From Diploptera punctata (lineage: Eukaryota; Arthropoda; Insecta; Blattodea; Blaberidae): 64,000 nucleotides of DNA. Where the stretch lies: assembly GCA_030220185.1 (NCBI GenBank), contig JASPKZ010010272.1, forward strand, positions 3,769,501-3,833,500. The letters are read 5' to 3'. The position numbers and the translations under genes were made by a program. Of the stretch, positions 21,590 to 32,368 are shown piece by piece. Under the pieces are notes generated by a model. That model saw only the letters and a program-made list of their open reading frames with translations. It was not told the DNA's origin and did not search any database. The first letter of the stretch is position 1. The number at the start of each line of letters is the position of its first letter.

Positions 21590-21830
21590 TTGACATACAA
21601 AAAGGAGTTAAACAAGGAGATAATAAATCAACATCCCTTTTCAACTAAACCACAGGTGATAGCTATGAGAGCTGTAAGTACAAATCCAGGAAGACCATTT
21701 TTAACAAAATGGCACAATGCATAACCATATGCAGATGATATTATAATGGATCAAAACATAATTTCCTTAAGATATATTTAAAAAAAATTGAAAATGAAGC
21801 AACCAAGCTTGAATTGATTAATATGTTATT
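21590..21830 (+). pseudogene. LINE RT relic with YADD box
   Basis: After GRPFLTKWHNA and a stop, the same frame reads PYADDIIMDQNIISLRYI near 21723-21778. YADD is the RT catalytic motif. Surrounding frames are broken. Confidence 0.5.
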
Positions 21831-22189
21831 AATAATAAAAAATATTTAATTGTATCTTGAAGGCCGAAACGGTTCCCGAACATCATCTGGCCATCATTAA
21901 CATATTCATTAAGTTTAGGATTAAGGCCTCTCCTTGCAAATCATTACCATCATCATCACCTATCATTGGAGTAGTGTAACTCTGCCTTCCAAGCGTCCCA
22001 ACCTCAGAAGTGGGTTACAATAATAATACCATACCAGGAGAGAATACCAGAATGTCGAAATGACAACATGGTGTAACTGAACAAAAAAAAAATAGATGGA
22101 AAGGACCAGCAGAATTGAAAATCTTAATTAATTCAATTGTAAAATGTTCAATTTTATGGCCAATAGTGTTGGTGGATAATGATTTTTAA

Positions 22190-22445
22190 TTACTAGATTG
22201 CATGCCAACAATTTTTAATTGCTAGATTGCACACCAGATTCCTGCATTAAATTGCAAATCCCTCCGCAGAACATATGTTAAAGAAGGCATATGGTACTGT
22301 TGATAGTGATTCATCCATCGGATGGGGATGTTCTGCCTGGCAGCTCCCTTGGTGCTTTTCAACAGGAATAGGCTAGGTGCCAGCACCAGATTTCATCTTC
22401 TCCCTTCTCTTCATCATCATCCCTCATACAAGGTGAATTCCACAC
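22190..22445 (+). repeat. SINE-like family E
   Basis: It shares GTACTGTTGATAGTGATTCA, GGTGCTTTTCAACAGGA, GTGCCAGCACCAGATTTCA and TTCTCCCTTCTCTTCATCAT with the reverse copy at 38060-38660. It supplies the empty site for the insertion at 38135-38464. Confidence 0.65.
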
Positions 22446-24582
22446 AAAATTGACGTAACACATAAAAATTAAATTTTCTTCCCTATTTTCCAGTGGTATA
22501 TTTGGCATCTGTCATAATTTATATTGACTAATCTGAGTATACAGAAGTAATAACTGCTACCTGGTGGTATGTCATGAAACTACCTTAACATTTTATATGG
22601 TTAACCCTGTAGCCCAAAATCACTTCCACATTGTTTTATTTTCAAATATAAACTAAATATTTAATTTAATCTAAAGTATTATTTAATGTAGGCCTGTGAC
22701 TTGGGATAGGGATATAATACTTATAAATATATCGAGTTTGGACTCAAAGTATTCAGGAAATGATTCACAGTCTAATGGTCATATCTATAAACTGATAATG
22801 ATAACCATATAAAAGCTTATATCTTTATTTAATAAATTACCAATGCTTGTTAGTGAAAAGCCATTAAGCTAGCGAACCATTTCCTGTGTAAACATGGGTG
22901 GAGCAGGTACAATAGAGTGCAAAGATCGCAAAACGTATTGTCTGTGGAGATTGGAACCAAATCGCTTTCAGAGTGAAGAGCACAATAGGCTAAACCTTAT
23001 CTGCGGACAATGAGTTGACACAGAATATTGACAACTGGGATTTTACTACGAAGCTTAAAATTTAAAAAGTTTGAAATACGTACTAGTTAAAATCTCATTA
23101 TGGGTGTCCCATTAAAATTAACTGTCGTGGACCACACATATGTTTGCAACTAGGGGACGCTATATATATATATATATATATAAGGGAAATCATGAATCAT
23201 AAAATTCTTGGCTTGGGGCATGGATAGGGTTAGAAATTAATTTACTCTCATTTATCCCCCTAATAACAAATCATAAAAATGTTTTTACAACAGAAGCCTC
23301 CTTAAAATATTTCTTAATTAAAATATATATTTTTGATAAAAGTATTCTCAAAGTATTTGGAGCTATTAAATTAATTAATTTATTGTTTCAAAAATATAAA
23401 TAATAGCTTGCTAGTAGTGACATGGTTAATAGGTAAAATATGGTGCAGACTAAGTGACGTTACAACCAGAAACAAATAAAAGATACACCCTTTATTTATA
23501 TGTGATATATGTCCACATATGTATTGACCAATAAAAAATAAATGATAACTCCCTCCCTTATAGCGATCTGACCGATTGATGGGGTACTGGAGTGCTCCTA
23601 ATAACCAAGAGGTAGTCTCCCAGCTAGTGAAGGGAGAACATCAACTACAAATATTTTGGACTGCGGGAAATAACAACTGCAATTTTATTGAAGTTTATAT
23701 GTCATATCTCCTAGTCAAAGGGATCAGAACATAGTATGTTCCACTTGATCAGTAAATTAGCTAAGTTACCTACGAGATTAAATATTTAAACCGAACATAG
23801 TGATAAATCGAGGCTTAATGATACTGATCTGTCTACATACAATAATAATTGTAATATTAATCGGTATCCCACCTACTGGGTTAGATCACTATTGTATACC
23901 CATCAACGAATGATTTTGTATAATATGCATGTAAATAAACTGCATAATAAATCTAGCGATTTGTGAGTTATAATTATTGATAAAACTATTTCTGCCTGTA
24001 CTAACTCCGTTATTCTTGAGATAAGAACTCATCGCCCTTTACCAACCCTAATGACTAGTCTGGAGCAACCCAAATTCCTTACGAATCCTTTATAAAATTC
24101 ATATCCCTAATTAAAATCCTTCAACCCTGACAAAAGAGCATAGTTTATTGTTCAATATTTTTAATTTATTTCTTTGAAATTATCTTTTCTTCTAGAGATA
24201 CAACATTAAGTTCAGAGACTAGAAGGTACATATTTTACATATAATACATTGCCATTAAATGGTTTGGTGGAAAATTGAATATAAATAGTGTGTAAATTGG
24301 TTACGTCAGTTGCCAATTTTCTTAAAAAGTTATTCTGAGGTCTACTACAGTCATGCTAGATGCCTGAACTCATGAGGTAATAGACATAAATGAACATTGT
24401 TCATTTCAATTCGTGAGTTTATTGCTGTAATTTGGTACGTGTTATGTTGGTAACTCACACAACCTTTTAAAAGTAACTGATGTAACACATCTTCCTGATA
24501 ATTATGTTTAAGTGCATATCATTTTATCATGAATTTGCTCATTTTTTCGGCATCTCACACAATATAATATTACTATCAATGT
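22446..24582. other. Intergenic, no gene seen
   Basis: AT-rich DNA with an (AT)n run at about 23161-23181. No recognisable exon or known repeat family was seen. Confidence 0.45.
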
Positions 24583-24822
24583 ATGAGTTCAGCTAAAAAA
24601 ATTCAAAGCCAAGGCACGAAATTAAAAAAAAAAACAGAAGAACTGGTCCAAGAAATTGATTCCATAAATTGTAAGAACAAGGAATTGTTTTCATTTTATC
24701 TTAAACAATCCTTAGATAAGAAAGGTGTTAAGTATCTAATTGTAGGCTTTCACGGCCGGCATCTTGATCCATATTTGGTTATAAACATAAGAATTCCTTC
24801 AACAAATAAGAAGAAACCATGA
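24583..24822 (+). CDS. Unrecognised 79-residue ORF, coiled-coil-like
   Basis: The lysine- and glutamate-rich start (MSSAKKIQSQGTKLKKKTEE then LVQEIDSINCKNKELFSFY) could form a coiled coil. The C-terminal third runs into the PLE-type end sequence that begins near 24745, so the natural stop is probably lost. It may be a fragment of a retroelement ORF. No function assigned. Confidence 0.25.
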   Translation: MSSAKKIQSQGTKLKKKTEELVQEIDSINCKNKELFSFYLKQSLDKKGVKYLIVGFHGRHLDPYLVINIRIPSTNKKKP

Positions 24823-25140
24823 AGATAAACAAAATTTGGATCCCAGCACTGCATAACACAACAACAAAGCCTATGACTTCTGCAAACTGCACGACAGCGC
24901 ATAACTCGGTCTGCGCAGAAAACCCCCCCTCCACCCGGGGTTTAGCTATAAACAGAGAGACAGTTTCCAACGACCAGCCAGTCTGCAGCCGACTGTTGAG
25001 GAGTTCACAGAGAGCACGCAGTATCTCCTGATGATGTCTACCGCAGCAGTAGACGAAACGTCGAGTATGAAGACAACCAGACCACGGCCTATAAGCCCGG
25101 AAGACGAACCAAATATGTGTTAAGTATCCTTCATACAATT
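24745..25140 (+). mobile_element. PLE-type terminal sequence with hammerhead
   Basis: GGCTTTCACGGCCGGCAT near the left and CACGGCCTATAAGCCCGGAA at 25083-25103 are phrases typical of metazoan Penelope-like pseudo-LTR ends. The hammerhead core lies between them. No GIY-YIG ORF is attached here. Confidence 0.6.
25025..25065 (+). ncRNA. Hammerhead ribozyme, type I, PLE class
   Basis: In order: CTC (25025-25027, stem I); CTGATGA (25028-25034); one extra T; stem II GTCTAC (25036-25041) pairing perfectly with GTAGAC (25049-25054); GAAAC (25055-25059); GTC (25060-25062, cleavage after C); GAG (25063-25065, stem I). Stem III is only AC/GT. Very short stem III is known for PLE and retrozyme hammerheads, which are thought to work as dimers. 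Confidence 0.75.
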
Positions 25141-25374
25141 TCCAGGCATTGCAATTAATCTTGTAGCAAAAAACAAAATCAACTTCCGTTTTGAATATAA
25201 TTTTTCTTTCTAAACTAATACTATATTCAATTCTGGAAACTGTTTAATTTTAAGTGCAATTTAAAATGTATAAAACCATGCAAACTATGTAAAATCTCAA
25301 TTGTACCCAAATGCAACAGATTAAACTGACCTAGAAAATATCAAACAAACCTTGATTAAAATTATTTTCTCTTC

Positions 25375-26080
25375 TGTTTTGTTGAAAATGGATGCTGAGT
25401 TGACTTATTTATGGTCCTGATGAGGGTTGTCACTTATTAAACATCAACAGTAGTCAGCCATCATGAATACTCCCATCATTCCTTTATGACTTCTGCTGCT
25501 CTTTACCCAAGTTTTCCAGAAAACATTCAAGATGTGAATACAGGAAAAATAACTTCCAAGCTCTTATTTCATTCGAGTCCCTTTAAATTGTGAACATGGT
25601 TTTCACAATAAGCTCATACAGAACATCTTTAATATTACCCAAAAACTTGTTTATAACTTTCTTGGATGAGTACCAAACCAGAAGCTCTAAGACAGTCATT
25701 ATTGATATTTCTAAAATGAGCATCCTTAATGAGTGTGTAAATCTGTGGGCCGTCAAAATGCCTTCTTTCATTTTTTATTCATACATTGGAAATTTCTGAA
25801 TAAGATATTGGAAACAAGGACCTCTTTTGACTAAAGTTTTCACAAATTGCATCATTATCCCTAATTTGATATGTAAAGGGGATAGCAAAACTATTTGCAA
25901 ATCAATCAGCAGTTGATTTATAATTTTTTACCTGGCACTAAATGTTTTCTTTCTTGCCAATTAATTACATTCCAGTGTCTTTCTCTGGCTCTAGAGTCCT
26001 ATGCACACAAAAAGCATGGGAATTTTGTGTGCTCTACTTGTTGTGCAAATAAAATACTGCACACCCATCATTTGTATTCA
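25375..26080 (-). pseudogene. Relic of a widespread arthropod repeat-family protein
   Basis: Minus-strand frames chain as EHTKFPCFLC, DSRARERHWNVINWQERKHL, PLHIKLGIMMQFVKTLVKRG, HFDGPQIYTLIKDAHF, LYSHLECFLENLGKEQQKS and ADYCW-like sequence. The order matches a multicopy uncharacterised protein family I know from arthropod genomes. At least six frame breaks show it is dead. Its transposon class is unclear to me. Confidence 0.55.
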
Positions 26081-26369
26081 TTACATTTAATTTTTTCTAG
26101 AGCAGTATACAAATTTTAAAATGTTTCCGTAACTCTCTTACAGCATGAGCGTGGGTGCTAGACATTTAAATGCCAAAGTCGTTGCGACCAGCTTTAAAGT
26201 TCCAACGTCAATTTGATTGGATGTCTTAATTTTGCATAGTTTAACTAATATTTTGGAATCCTATAGTAAGGAAATGCAACTTACTTGTTAGGGGAACCTT
26301 TCAACCTTGCTTCAATAGATTTATGAGTGTGTTCTGAGCTTTCACTATGGTGAAGTAAAGTTAAGTTGG

Positions 26370-26740
26370 CCACGGTGAACTAGTGATTATGTTCCTTGCC
26401 TCTGACCCCAAGAGTCAAGGATTCAATAATTTTATGATGGAAAAATCCAAGGAACCAGAAGGGACTTTAAACCGTGATTCCTGAGTCTGAAGATTTTCAG
26501 CCTCATAAAAGAACCTTAAACCTGAATAAAGAGCCCTCTAAAGCAAAATTTACCAACCTTTTTCATCCTAGTAATACTTTATTTCCTACTAGATGTCTCA
26601 TTGGGCTGGTATATTGACCGCATATCATTCATGACATAGTTAAGGAAATAAGCATAACTAAATTAACTTGGTCTAGTAACTCCTAACAAAGGAGAGGCTA
26701 AGGTCCAACATTGGGCTGATATGCTATTGTAGTGTGTTAC
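26370..26740 (+). repeat. SINE family C
   Basis: The tRNA-like head ends in GAGTCAAGGATTCAATAA. Then GATGGAAAAATCCAAGGA, GAAGATTTTCAGCCTCATAA, ACTAGATGTCTCATTGGGCT and TCTAGTAACTCCTAACAAAG, ending AACATTGGGCTG. Other copies: 40000-40165, 56680-57260, 61806-63212. Confidence 0.7.
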
Positions 26741-26841
26741 AAGTTAAAACAAGCCCAGTCAGCTGCAGATGTTATGTGTGGATTTTCAAGTTTTTAAAGA
26801 CAAAAATTTAATTATTTTGATCAATGTGAAGTTGATTTTAA

Positions 26842-27302
26842 CCCGCGAGTGCACGGGTTGGGTGTGAGAGACCCGGTCAGAAATATTTTCTTAATTTTCT
26901 CAGAAATGGCGTGAGCTGTCAATTTGTGTCTTATGCTACCTTCCTGTCCGAACATGTTCAGTAGTTGTGCAGACTTGGAAGAGATTAGTTGCATCCGTTT
27001 ATTTTCTACAGTGGCTTTGGGTCTGTAATACCCAACCCGTACCATCATGTAAGTAATTTGTACAAGTTTTATTTTTTCGTTCATTGCTATAAGTAAATAT
27101 AATTCTTACAAATTATAAGATATTATGCAACTACATGAGAAAAATAAAAACATACATAAATTTAATAACATTTATAACAGACTCTATAAGGTTCATACAA
27201 GTTTTATAAGTTATAGTTTTGTTGCTTGAACATACTAAATGAATTATTTCTCATTGTCTTTTACAAATTTATTTATTTGAAATATTGCACTTTTTCATAT
27301 AC

Positions 27303-27342
<40 letters not shown>

Positions 27343-28089
27343 TTTATTCATTTGTTTATTTATTTCTGTAGGTCCAGAAGAAAAGAATTGTATCACCTTG
27401 ATAATCCATGCCACTTGAATCAGGTATTATCAATTATAAGAACCTTTATCGGAGGATGATATATCAGATGATTGTGATTCTGATGCAAATCAAGATTATG
27501 TTATTCAAAGTGAACACAATACAGACTCAGAAGATGATGATTTAGAAGAAAATGTGCCTGTTCCCGAAACGAATAGAGATAATTACTTTCTTGGGAGGGA
27601 TAAAGACACAAAAATGTACCTTGTATTTTTAAAGTTTGTTATATTTCCGAGAAAACTGATTTCCAAACAGTAATAGTGGTCAAAATTATGATGATTATTA
27701 ATATATGAAGGGTCCAGGGGAAAAACGATGAATGTCACAAAATCACAAAAACTGAGGTTTCATATTCTTAGTGTTTGTACTGTTCCCTAGTAACATTTAA
27801 AAGGCGAAAACTGTTTAAAGAAGCTATGGGTTATGTTTTATAAGGCTTTGAAAATAATGTTTACGGTGAAATGATATAGCGTTTTTCAAAACTTAAAATT
27901 CATTTATCTCAGTTTGAGTTTAATGTGACATTCATCGTTTTTCCCCTGGACCCTTCATATTATTATAACCTACTATATAATATAAAAAATTAGAAACATG
28001 AGCTATTTATTTCAATAAAACAAAACCATGGGTCCCTCATACCCAACCCGACTATCCATGAAACTATTTCTTACCCGTGCACTGGTGGG
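26842..28089 (+). mobile_element. piggyBac-like element, 1.25 kb
   Basis: TTAA flanks both sides (26838-26841 and 28090-28093). The inverted ends are CCCGCGAGTGCACGGGT at the left and CCCACCAGTGCACGGGT at the right (reversed). Around 27448-27640 the plus strand encodes an acidic stretch (LSEDDISDDCDSDANQDYVI) then NYFLGRDKDTKMYLV, like the piggyBac transposase N-terminus, before the frame is lost. An (AT)n tract lies at 27304-27340. Confidence 0.82.
27716..27959. mobile_element. MITE nested in the piggyBac element
   Basis: Inverted ends ATGAAGGGTCCAGGGGAAAA and, reversed, the same sequence ending at about 27959 continue through ACGATGAATGTCACA, giving about 33 bp each. The length is about 244 bp with no ORF. 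It interrupts the transposase remnant. Confidence 0.7.
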
Positions 28090-28389
28090 TTAATGGATTA
28101 TTTTCCTCAAGTGAGTGATGATTTTGGCTCTGAAAGTGATGACAGAAATGTACTGGACGCCCCCCCCCCTGAATCATCACATATTTAAAAGGCATTTACA
28201 TGCTTCTATTGGAGCTTGTTCGATTCAGTTTGACATTCAGATAAATTAAGATAATGATTTTATTATCTATTATGACAACATCTGAGATTTATCAATATTG
28301 GAGTTGATTTCTAATGAAAATGCTAGTAACAAAACAAATGGCTTATTTAATAATTCACAGTGAATGCAAATAACAGAAGTGCTTCATAG

Positions 28390-29395
28390 TTAAATATGGG
28401 AAATAACATTATGAGGTTCTTAATTCGTAAATGAATGAGTCATTTTTAACATCTTACCTCATTAAATTTGAAGAGAAAAATTTTTCTCTTCAAATTTAAT
28501 TTATCTTTCATTGAGAAATGTTAAATTAATAATAAAAACATCATTAGAGGCCTTACTGGCTTTTAAAGTAATGTTAAATTTCCAATAAATGTCTTCTTAA
28601 CTAAGAAGCCGCCATTTGCAAAGATAGAAACAATGGTTTCAAAAGCATTTGGCGATAGGGAATTACAACGTATATAAGAGAAAAATTTGCGTCTAGATCG
28701 TAACTCGCCTCGATAGCTCAGTTGGTAGAGCACTTGGCCCGGAAAGCCAAGGGTCCCGGGTTCGAGTCCCGGTCTAGGCGAAAATTTTTCTCTTCAAATT
28801 TAATTTATCTTTCATTGAGAAATGTTAAATTAATAATAAAACCATCATTAGAGGCCTTACTGGCTTTTAAAGTAATGTTAAATTTCCAATAAATGTCTTC
28901 TTAACTAAGAAGCCGCCATTTGCAAAGATAGAAACAATGGTTTCAAAAGCATTTGGCGATAGGGAATTACAACGTATATAAGAGAAAAATTTGCGTCTAG
29001 ATCGTAACTCGCCTCGATAGCTCAGTTGGTAGAGCACTTGGCCCGGAAAGCCAAGGGTCCCGGGTTCGAGTCCCGGTCTAGGCGAAAATTTTTCTCTTCA
29101 AATTAAATTTATCTTTCATTGAGAAATGTTAAATTAATAATAAAAACATCTTACCTCATATTTGATGTTTCTTCAAACATGGGAACTAGTTTTCAAGAGG
29201 ATCTCTCTCATTTTCAACTGACATTATGGCTACCGGATTTTCGTTGGAATCTCCATCAAAACGTTGCCATCTGGTGTTGATGGAGATTCCAATGAAAATC
29301 TGGTAGTCATAATGTCGGTTGAAAATGAGAGAGATCCTTCTCTCGAAAAACTAGTTCCCGTGTTTGAAGAAACATCAAATATGAAGTAAAATGTT
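28390..29395. mobile_element. Hairpin element carrying a tandem tRNA-unit insertion
   Basis: It starts ATGGGAAATAACATTATGAG. The foldback core at 29160-29385 (AAACATGGGAACTAGTTTTC near 29175 against its reverse near 29350-29370) ends in ATCAAATATGAAG. The flanking repeat is imperfect (AAGTGCTT at 28377 and 29422). A tandem pair of tRNA-tailed units lies inside at 28463-29144. Confidence 0.65.
28463..29144 (+). mobile_element. Tandem dimer of the tRNA-tailed unit, 15-bp duplication
   Basis: AACATCTTACCTCAT occurs at 28448-28462 and 29145-29159; in other hairpins it occurs only once at this position. Two units with a 304-bp period follow, with tRNA-like sequences at 28707-28779 and 29011-29083. 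The insert opens with a perfect palindrome around ATTTGAAGAGAAAAA/TTTTTCTCTTCAAAT at 28467-28497. The units differ at only a few bases, so the duplication is recent. Confidence 0.8.
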
Positions 29396-29630
29396 AAAAT
29401 TACTCCTTAATTTATGAACAAAAGTGCTTATTTCTTGCTTCAGCAGTTGAATTCCCTAGATAAAAGTTTTAACAAAGTACCTACTGCATAAGAATAAAAA
29501 AATATCACAACTATAAATTATTGGTACTGTTCCATTAAGCACAAATGCAAAACATCTAACAGATAGATACTTTAAAGTCTGTTAATCATTTTCGATATAT
29601 ATTTTTGTTTTATACAACAAGTCTTTTATA

Positions 29631-30473
29631 TATATTATTTTTGGTCTGGACATCTTACCTCAATATTAATGTTGATTTGTTCTTGGACATGTTTCAAAAC
29701 AATTCTGTTTTATCGTCAGCTTTCCCAGACTGGTTTTATTTATGTTGCATTATGTTGCACCACCTGGATGTCGATGTCAGAAAAAGAAGAACCACCTATG
29801 AAAAAATATAGGAAATTCACATATCACCCTTGGGTACATAATAAATTTCAAAATATATTTGAGAAGTTTAATATTAAATTAGCACCAAAAAATAACTACA
29901 GTTTAAATAAACTAATAAAAACCAACAAAAATGAAAAAACTGATAAAAATAAAAAGTCAGGAATATATCAAATTGAATGCATGGGTTGTGAAAAGATATA
30001 TATAGGGAAAACAAAAAGAAACCTAAAAATTAGAACCAAAGAACACATAAGAAATATTAAAAATGGAGAAATTGAAAAATCTGCAGTTGCTGCTCATGTT
30101 TGGTCTGAAAAACATAATATAAATTCAGACACTAAATTATTAAAACAGTTAGAAAATACAAAAGAGCTGACTATTTGGGAAAAAATTTATATTCAGAAGA
30201 ACAGAAACAGAGTTATGAATTTTGAAATTCCGATGGAGGGTGACCTTGTTTGGAGGTTCTTTGGCCAACCACAGGATGGAGCTGACATCGACATCCAGGT
30301 GGTGCAACATAATGCAACATAAATAAAACCAGTCTGGGAAAGCTGACGATAAAACAGAATTGTTTTGAAACATGTCCAAGAACAAATCAACATTAATATT
30401 GAGGTAAGATGTCCAGACCAAAAATAATATAATTAAAATAACCTCAAAATGTAACTTCCTAAAATTAAATATT
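29631..30473 (+). mobile_element. PLE hairpin element with ORF, 12-bp duplication
   Basis: AAGTCTTTTATA flanks at 29619-29630 and 30474-30485. Arms of about 140 bp (29633-29780 and 30275-30430) are inverted copies and enclose one GIY-YIG ORF. Terminal module AACCTCAAAATGTAACTTCC at the right. Hammerhead-like cores face outward on each strand: minus 29686-29719, plus 30343-30376. Confidence 0.85.
29798..30322 (+). CDS. PLE GIY-YIG endonuclease ORF
   Basis: This 174-residue ORF starts MKKYRKFTYHPWVHNKFQNI. Around residues 61-110 it has SGIYQIECMGCEKIYIGKTK (GIY and YIG), then RNLKIRTKEHIRNI with the conserved R, then KSAVAAHVWSEKHN, and a conserved E in LTIWEKIYIQ. It ends within the inverted arm. 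The GIY-YIG nuclease nicks DNA and is usually the C-terminal domain of the PLE RT protein; no RT domain precedes it here. Frame upstream to 29669 is open but is arm sequence. It is nearly identical to the two ORFs in the 41-kb palindrome. Confidence 0.8.
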   Translation: MKKYRKFTYHPWVHNKFQNIFEKFNIKLAPKNNYSLNKLIKTNKNEKTDKNKKSGIYQIECMGCEKIYIGKTKRNLKIRTKEHIRNIKNGEIEKSAVAAHVWSEKHNINSDTKLLKQLENTKELTIWEKIYIQKNRNRVMNFEIPMEGDLVWRFFGQPQDGADIDIQVVQHNAT

Positions 30474-30814
30474 AAGTCTTTTATACATCGCTGTGCATAT
30501 AATTATGAACATCACAAATAAAAAAAAAATCACATATTGTGAAACTGTTTCCAGAAGATAATGTAAAATACAACTATGCATTGTTTAAATGTAATCACTG
30601 ATTTACTGAAGGAGAGGAATTTATAACAAGGAGACTATCCTCACTTAAAAGTTATCAAGCAGAAAAAAATACTTTGTTCATATAAGCACAAAATAGTACT
30701 TTTCTAAAGGTTTAAAGATAGTTGAAAAAGGCATGGGTTGCTTTATTTGTGAAGTCAGCTGTTTTAATGTTTGAAGTGCTACATGCGACCTTGGTTGTGA
30801 AGTGAATCAGCTGT

Positions 30815-31214
30815 TGTTTTATTTTAATATAATAAATTTGGGAATTTTTAACATTATGAGGTTTTACTGATAAGAATCAAATGAATCGTGAATTCTTCTT
30901 ACCTCATACTTCTATGTTTTTTCAAACACAGCACCACAGTATCGGCGACCATCGTCACCATCATCAGCTGTTTTCACAACTGTCAATTTTTTCTTTTGCC
31001 GGTAATTATCCAAACTGCCATCTGGTGTTCTTTTGAAGGCAGTTTAGAAAATGATTCCTTCAAAAGAACACCAGATGGCAGTTTGGATAATTACTGGCAA
31101 AAGAAAAAAAATTACAGCTGATGATGGTGACGATGGTCGCCAATACTGTGGTGCTGTGTACAAAAAAACATAGAAGTATGAGATAAGAAGAATTCACGAT
31201 TCATTTGATTCTTA
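30815..31214. mobile_element. Hairpin element without ORF, 12-bp duplication
   Basis: TGAATCAGCTGT flanks at 30803-30814 and 31215-31226. Arms of about 165 bp pair around 31040 (CCAAACTGCCATCTGGTGTT with its reverse at 31058-31080). Terminal AACATTATGAGGTT at 30850. In the right arm CTGATGA, a GGTGAC/GTCGCC stem and ATAC (GATAC in the left arm) resemble a hammerhead core with a changed GAAAC box. Confidence 0.8.
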
Positions 31215-31226
31215 TGAATCAGCTGT

Positions 31227-32011
31227 GCTGTTGATCTGCCAGGTTTTAACAAAAACTGAATAAATAAACATTACATTTTCTGAATTTTTCATCCGACCAA
31301 AAGGCCATTGCTGGAAATCAATTCTCATTATATGAAGAATATCCTGTATAATTTTCATTGGAGGTTATATACTGCAGTTATGCGTCCTAAAAATAAAAAT
31401 TGACACCGAAAAAAAAAAAATCCCATTTATAAAAATAACATCCTTAAATTACATAATATCACCTAGATAACTATTGAAATAAAAATTAAGATTTGGTATT
31501 CATGCATTTATACATGTATTCACTAAATTTAGGAATACATCAAATTAGAAAAAATAAATTGAAACAATTTTTACTGTCCGATTTGATATGGAATGTCCTA
31601 TGTATTATCTGACAGTACATAGAACAAGAGAAAAATAAGCTTTGCAAGTTTCTCGTTTCTCACACAAGTGGTGCTGGTGTAGGAATAGTATGCTGCAAAC
31701 TATTATTTTTACCATGATAATTTTTATAAAACTGAGTTGATACAACAGCATAATCTAGTGAAATTATTAAATTGCATGCATCAAACTCCTTCTACTTGAA
31801 ATTATTGTCAGCACTGTTATAATAATATTTGAAGATAAAAGTCAATGACCATTACAGAACTGTTAGTGACTTCACTAGTTTATTCGATTTACAATTTTTA
31901 AATAAAATTGCCTAATTAAAGTAAACTGATCCATGTAACATAAATTTGTAACCATACATAGTAGATAAGTAAGAGTTTCAAGATGGATGGAATATGAAAC
32001 TATAATTAATT
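31227..32011. other. Intergenic, no gene seen
   Basis: No repeat family or exon recognised. Confidence 0.4.
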
Positions 32012-32025
32012 AATTGAATACTTAT

Positions 32026-32356
32026 ATTGAACTTTTATAGGTAGTCAGCAGTAGCTGCTCATGCTTGGTCCAAAAAACATCTAATTGAATCAAAAGGCAG
32101 TCTAATTAAACAAATAGAAAAACTAAAAAGAACTCACGGTTTGGGAAAAAATCCACATAAAAAAAAAAGAAAGAAAAACTTATGATCTTTGAAATTCCCG
32201 CGGATTCTGACTGGGAAGAAGAAGTAGTTCTTCTGATCGACATAACATCAGTCGACGAGAAAGTACTGAAGATGAAGCTGCCAAGGCTTTGAAACCGTGG
32301 TCTATGTAGAACACTGGATATGAGGTGAGGTATGAAGCATTTTAATTTAATCATAA
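32026..32356 (+). mobile_element. PLE hairpin remnant with hammerhead-like core
   Basis: It is flanked by TTGAATACTTAT (32014-32025) and TTCAATACTTAT (32357-32368), with one mismatch. The ORF remnant reads AVAAHAWSKKHLIESKG and FEIPADSDWEEEVV with frame slips in the poly-A tract at 32158-32170. The core: CTGAAGA 32266-32272, AAGC/GCTT stem, GAAAC 32291-32295, GGTC 32299-32302; stem I GTA/TAT plus CAGT/ACTG. Confidence 0.72.
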
Positions 32357-32368
32357 TTCAATACTTAT

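Noticed and set aside
30149..30421. Minus-strand ORFs opposite the GIY-YIG ORF (also 41331, 42609)
   Set aside because: They arise from the inverted arms read on the other strand and have no family resemblance.
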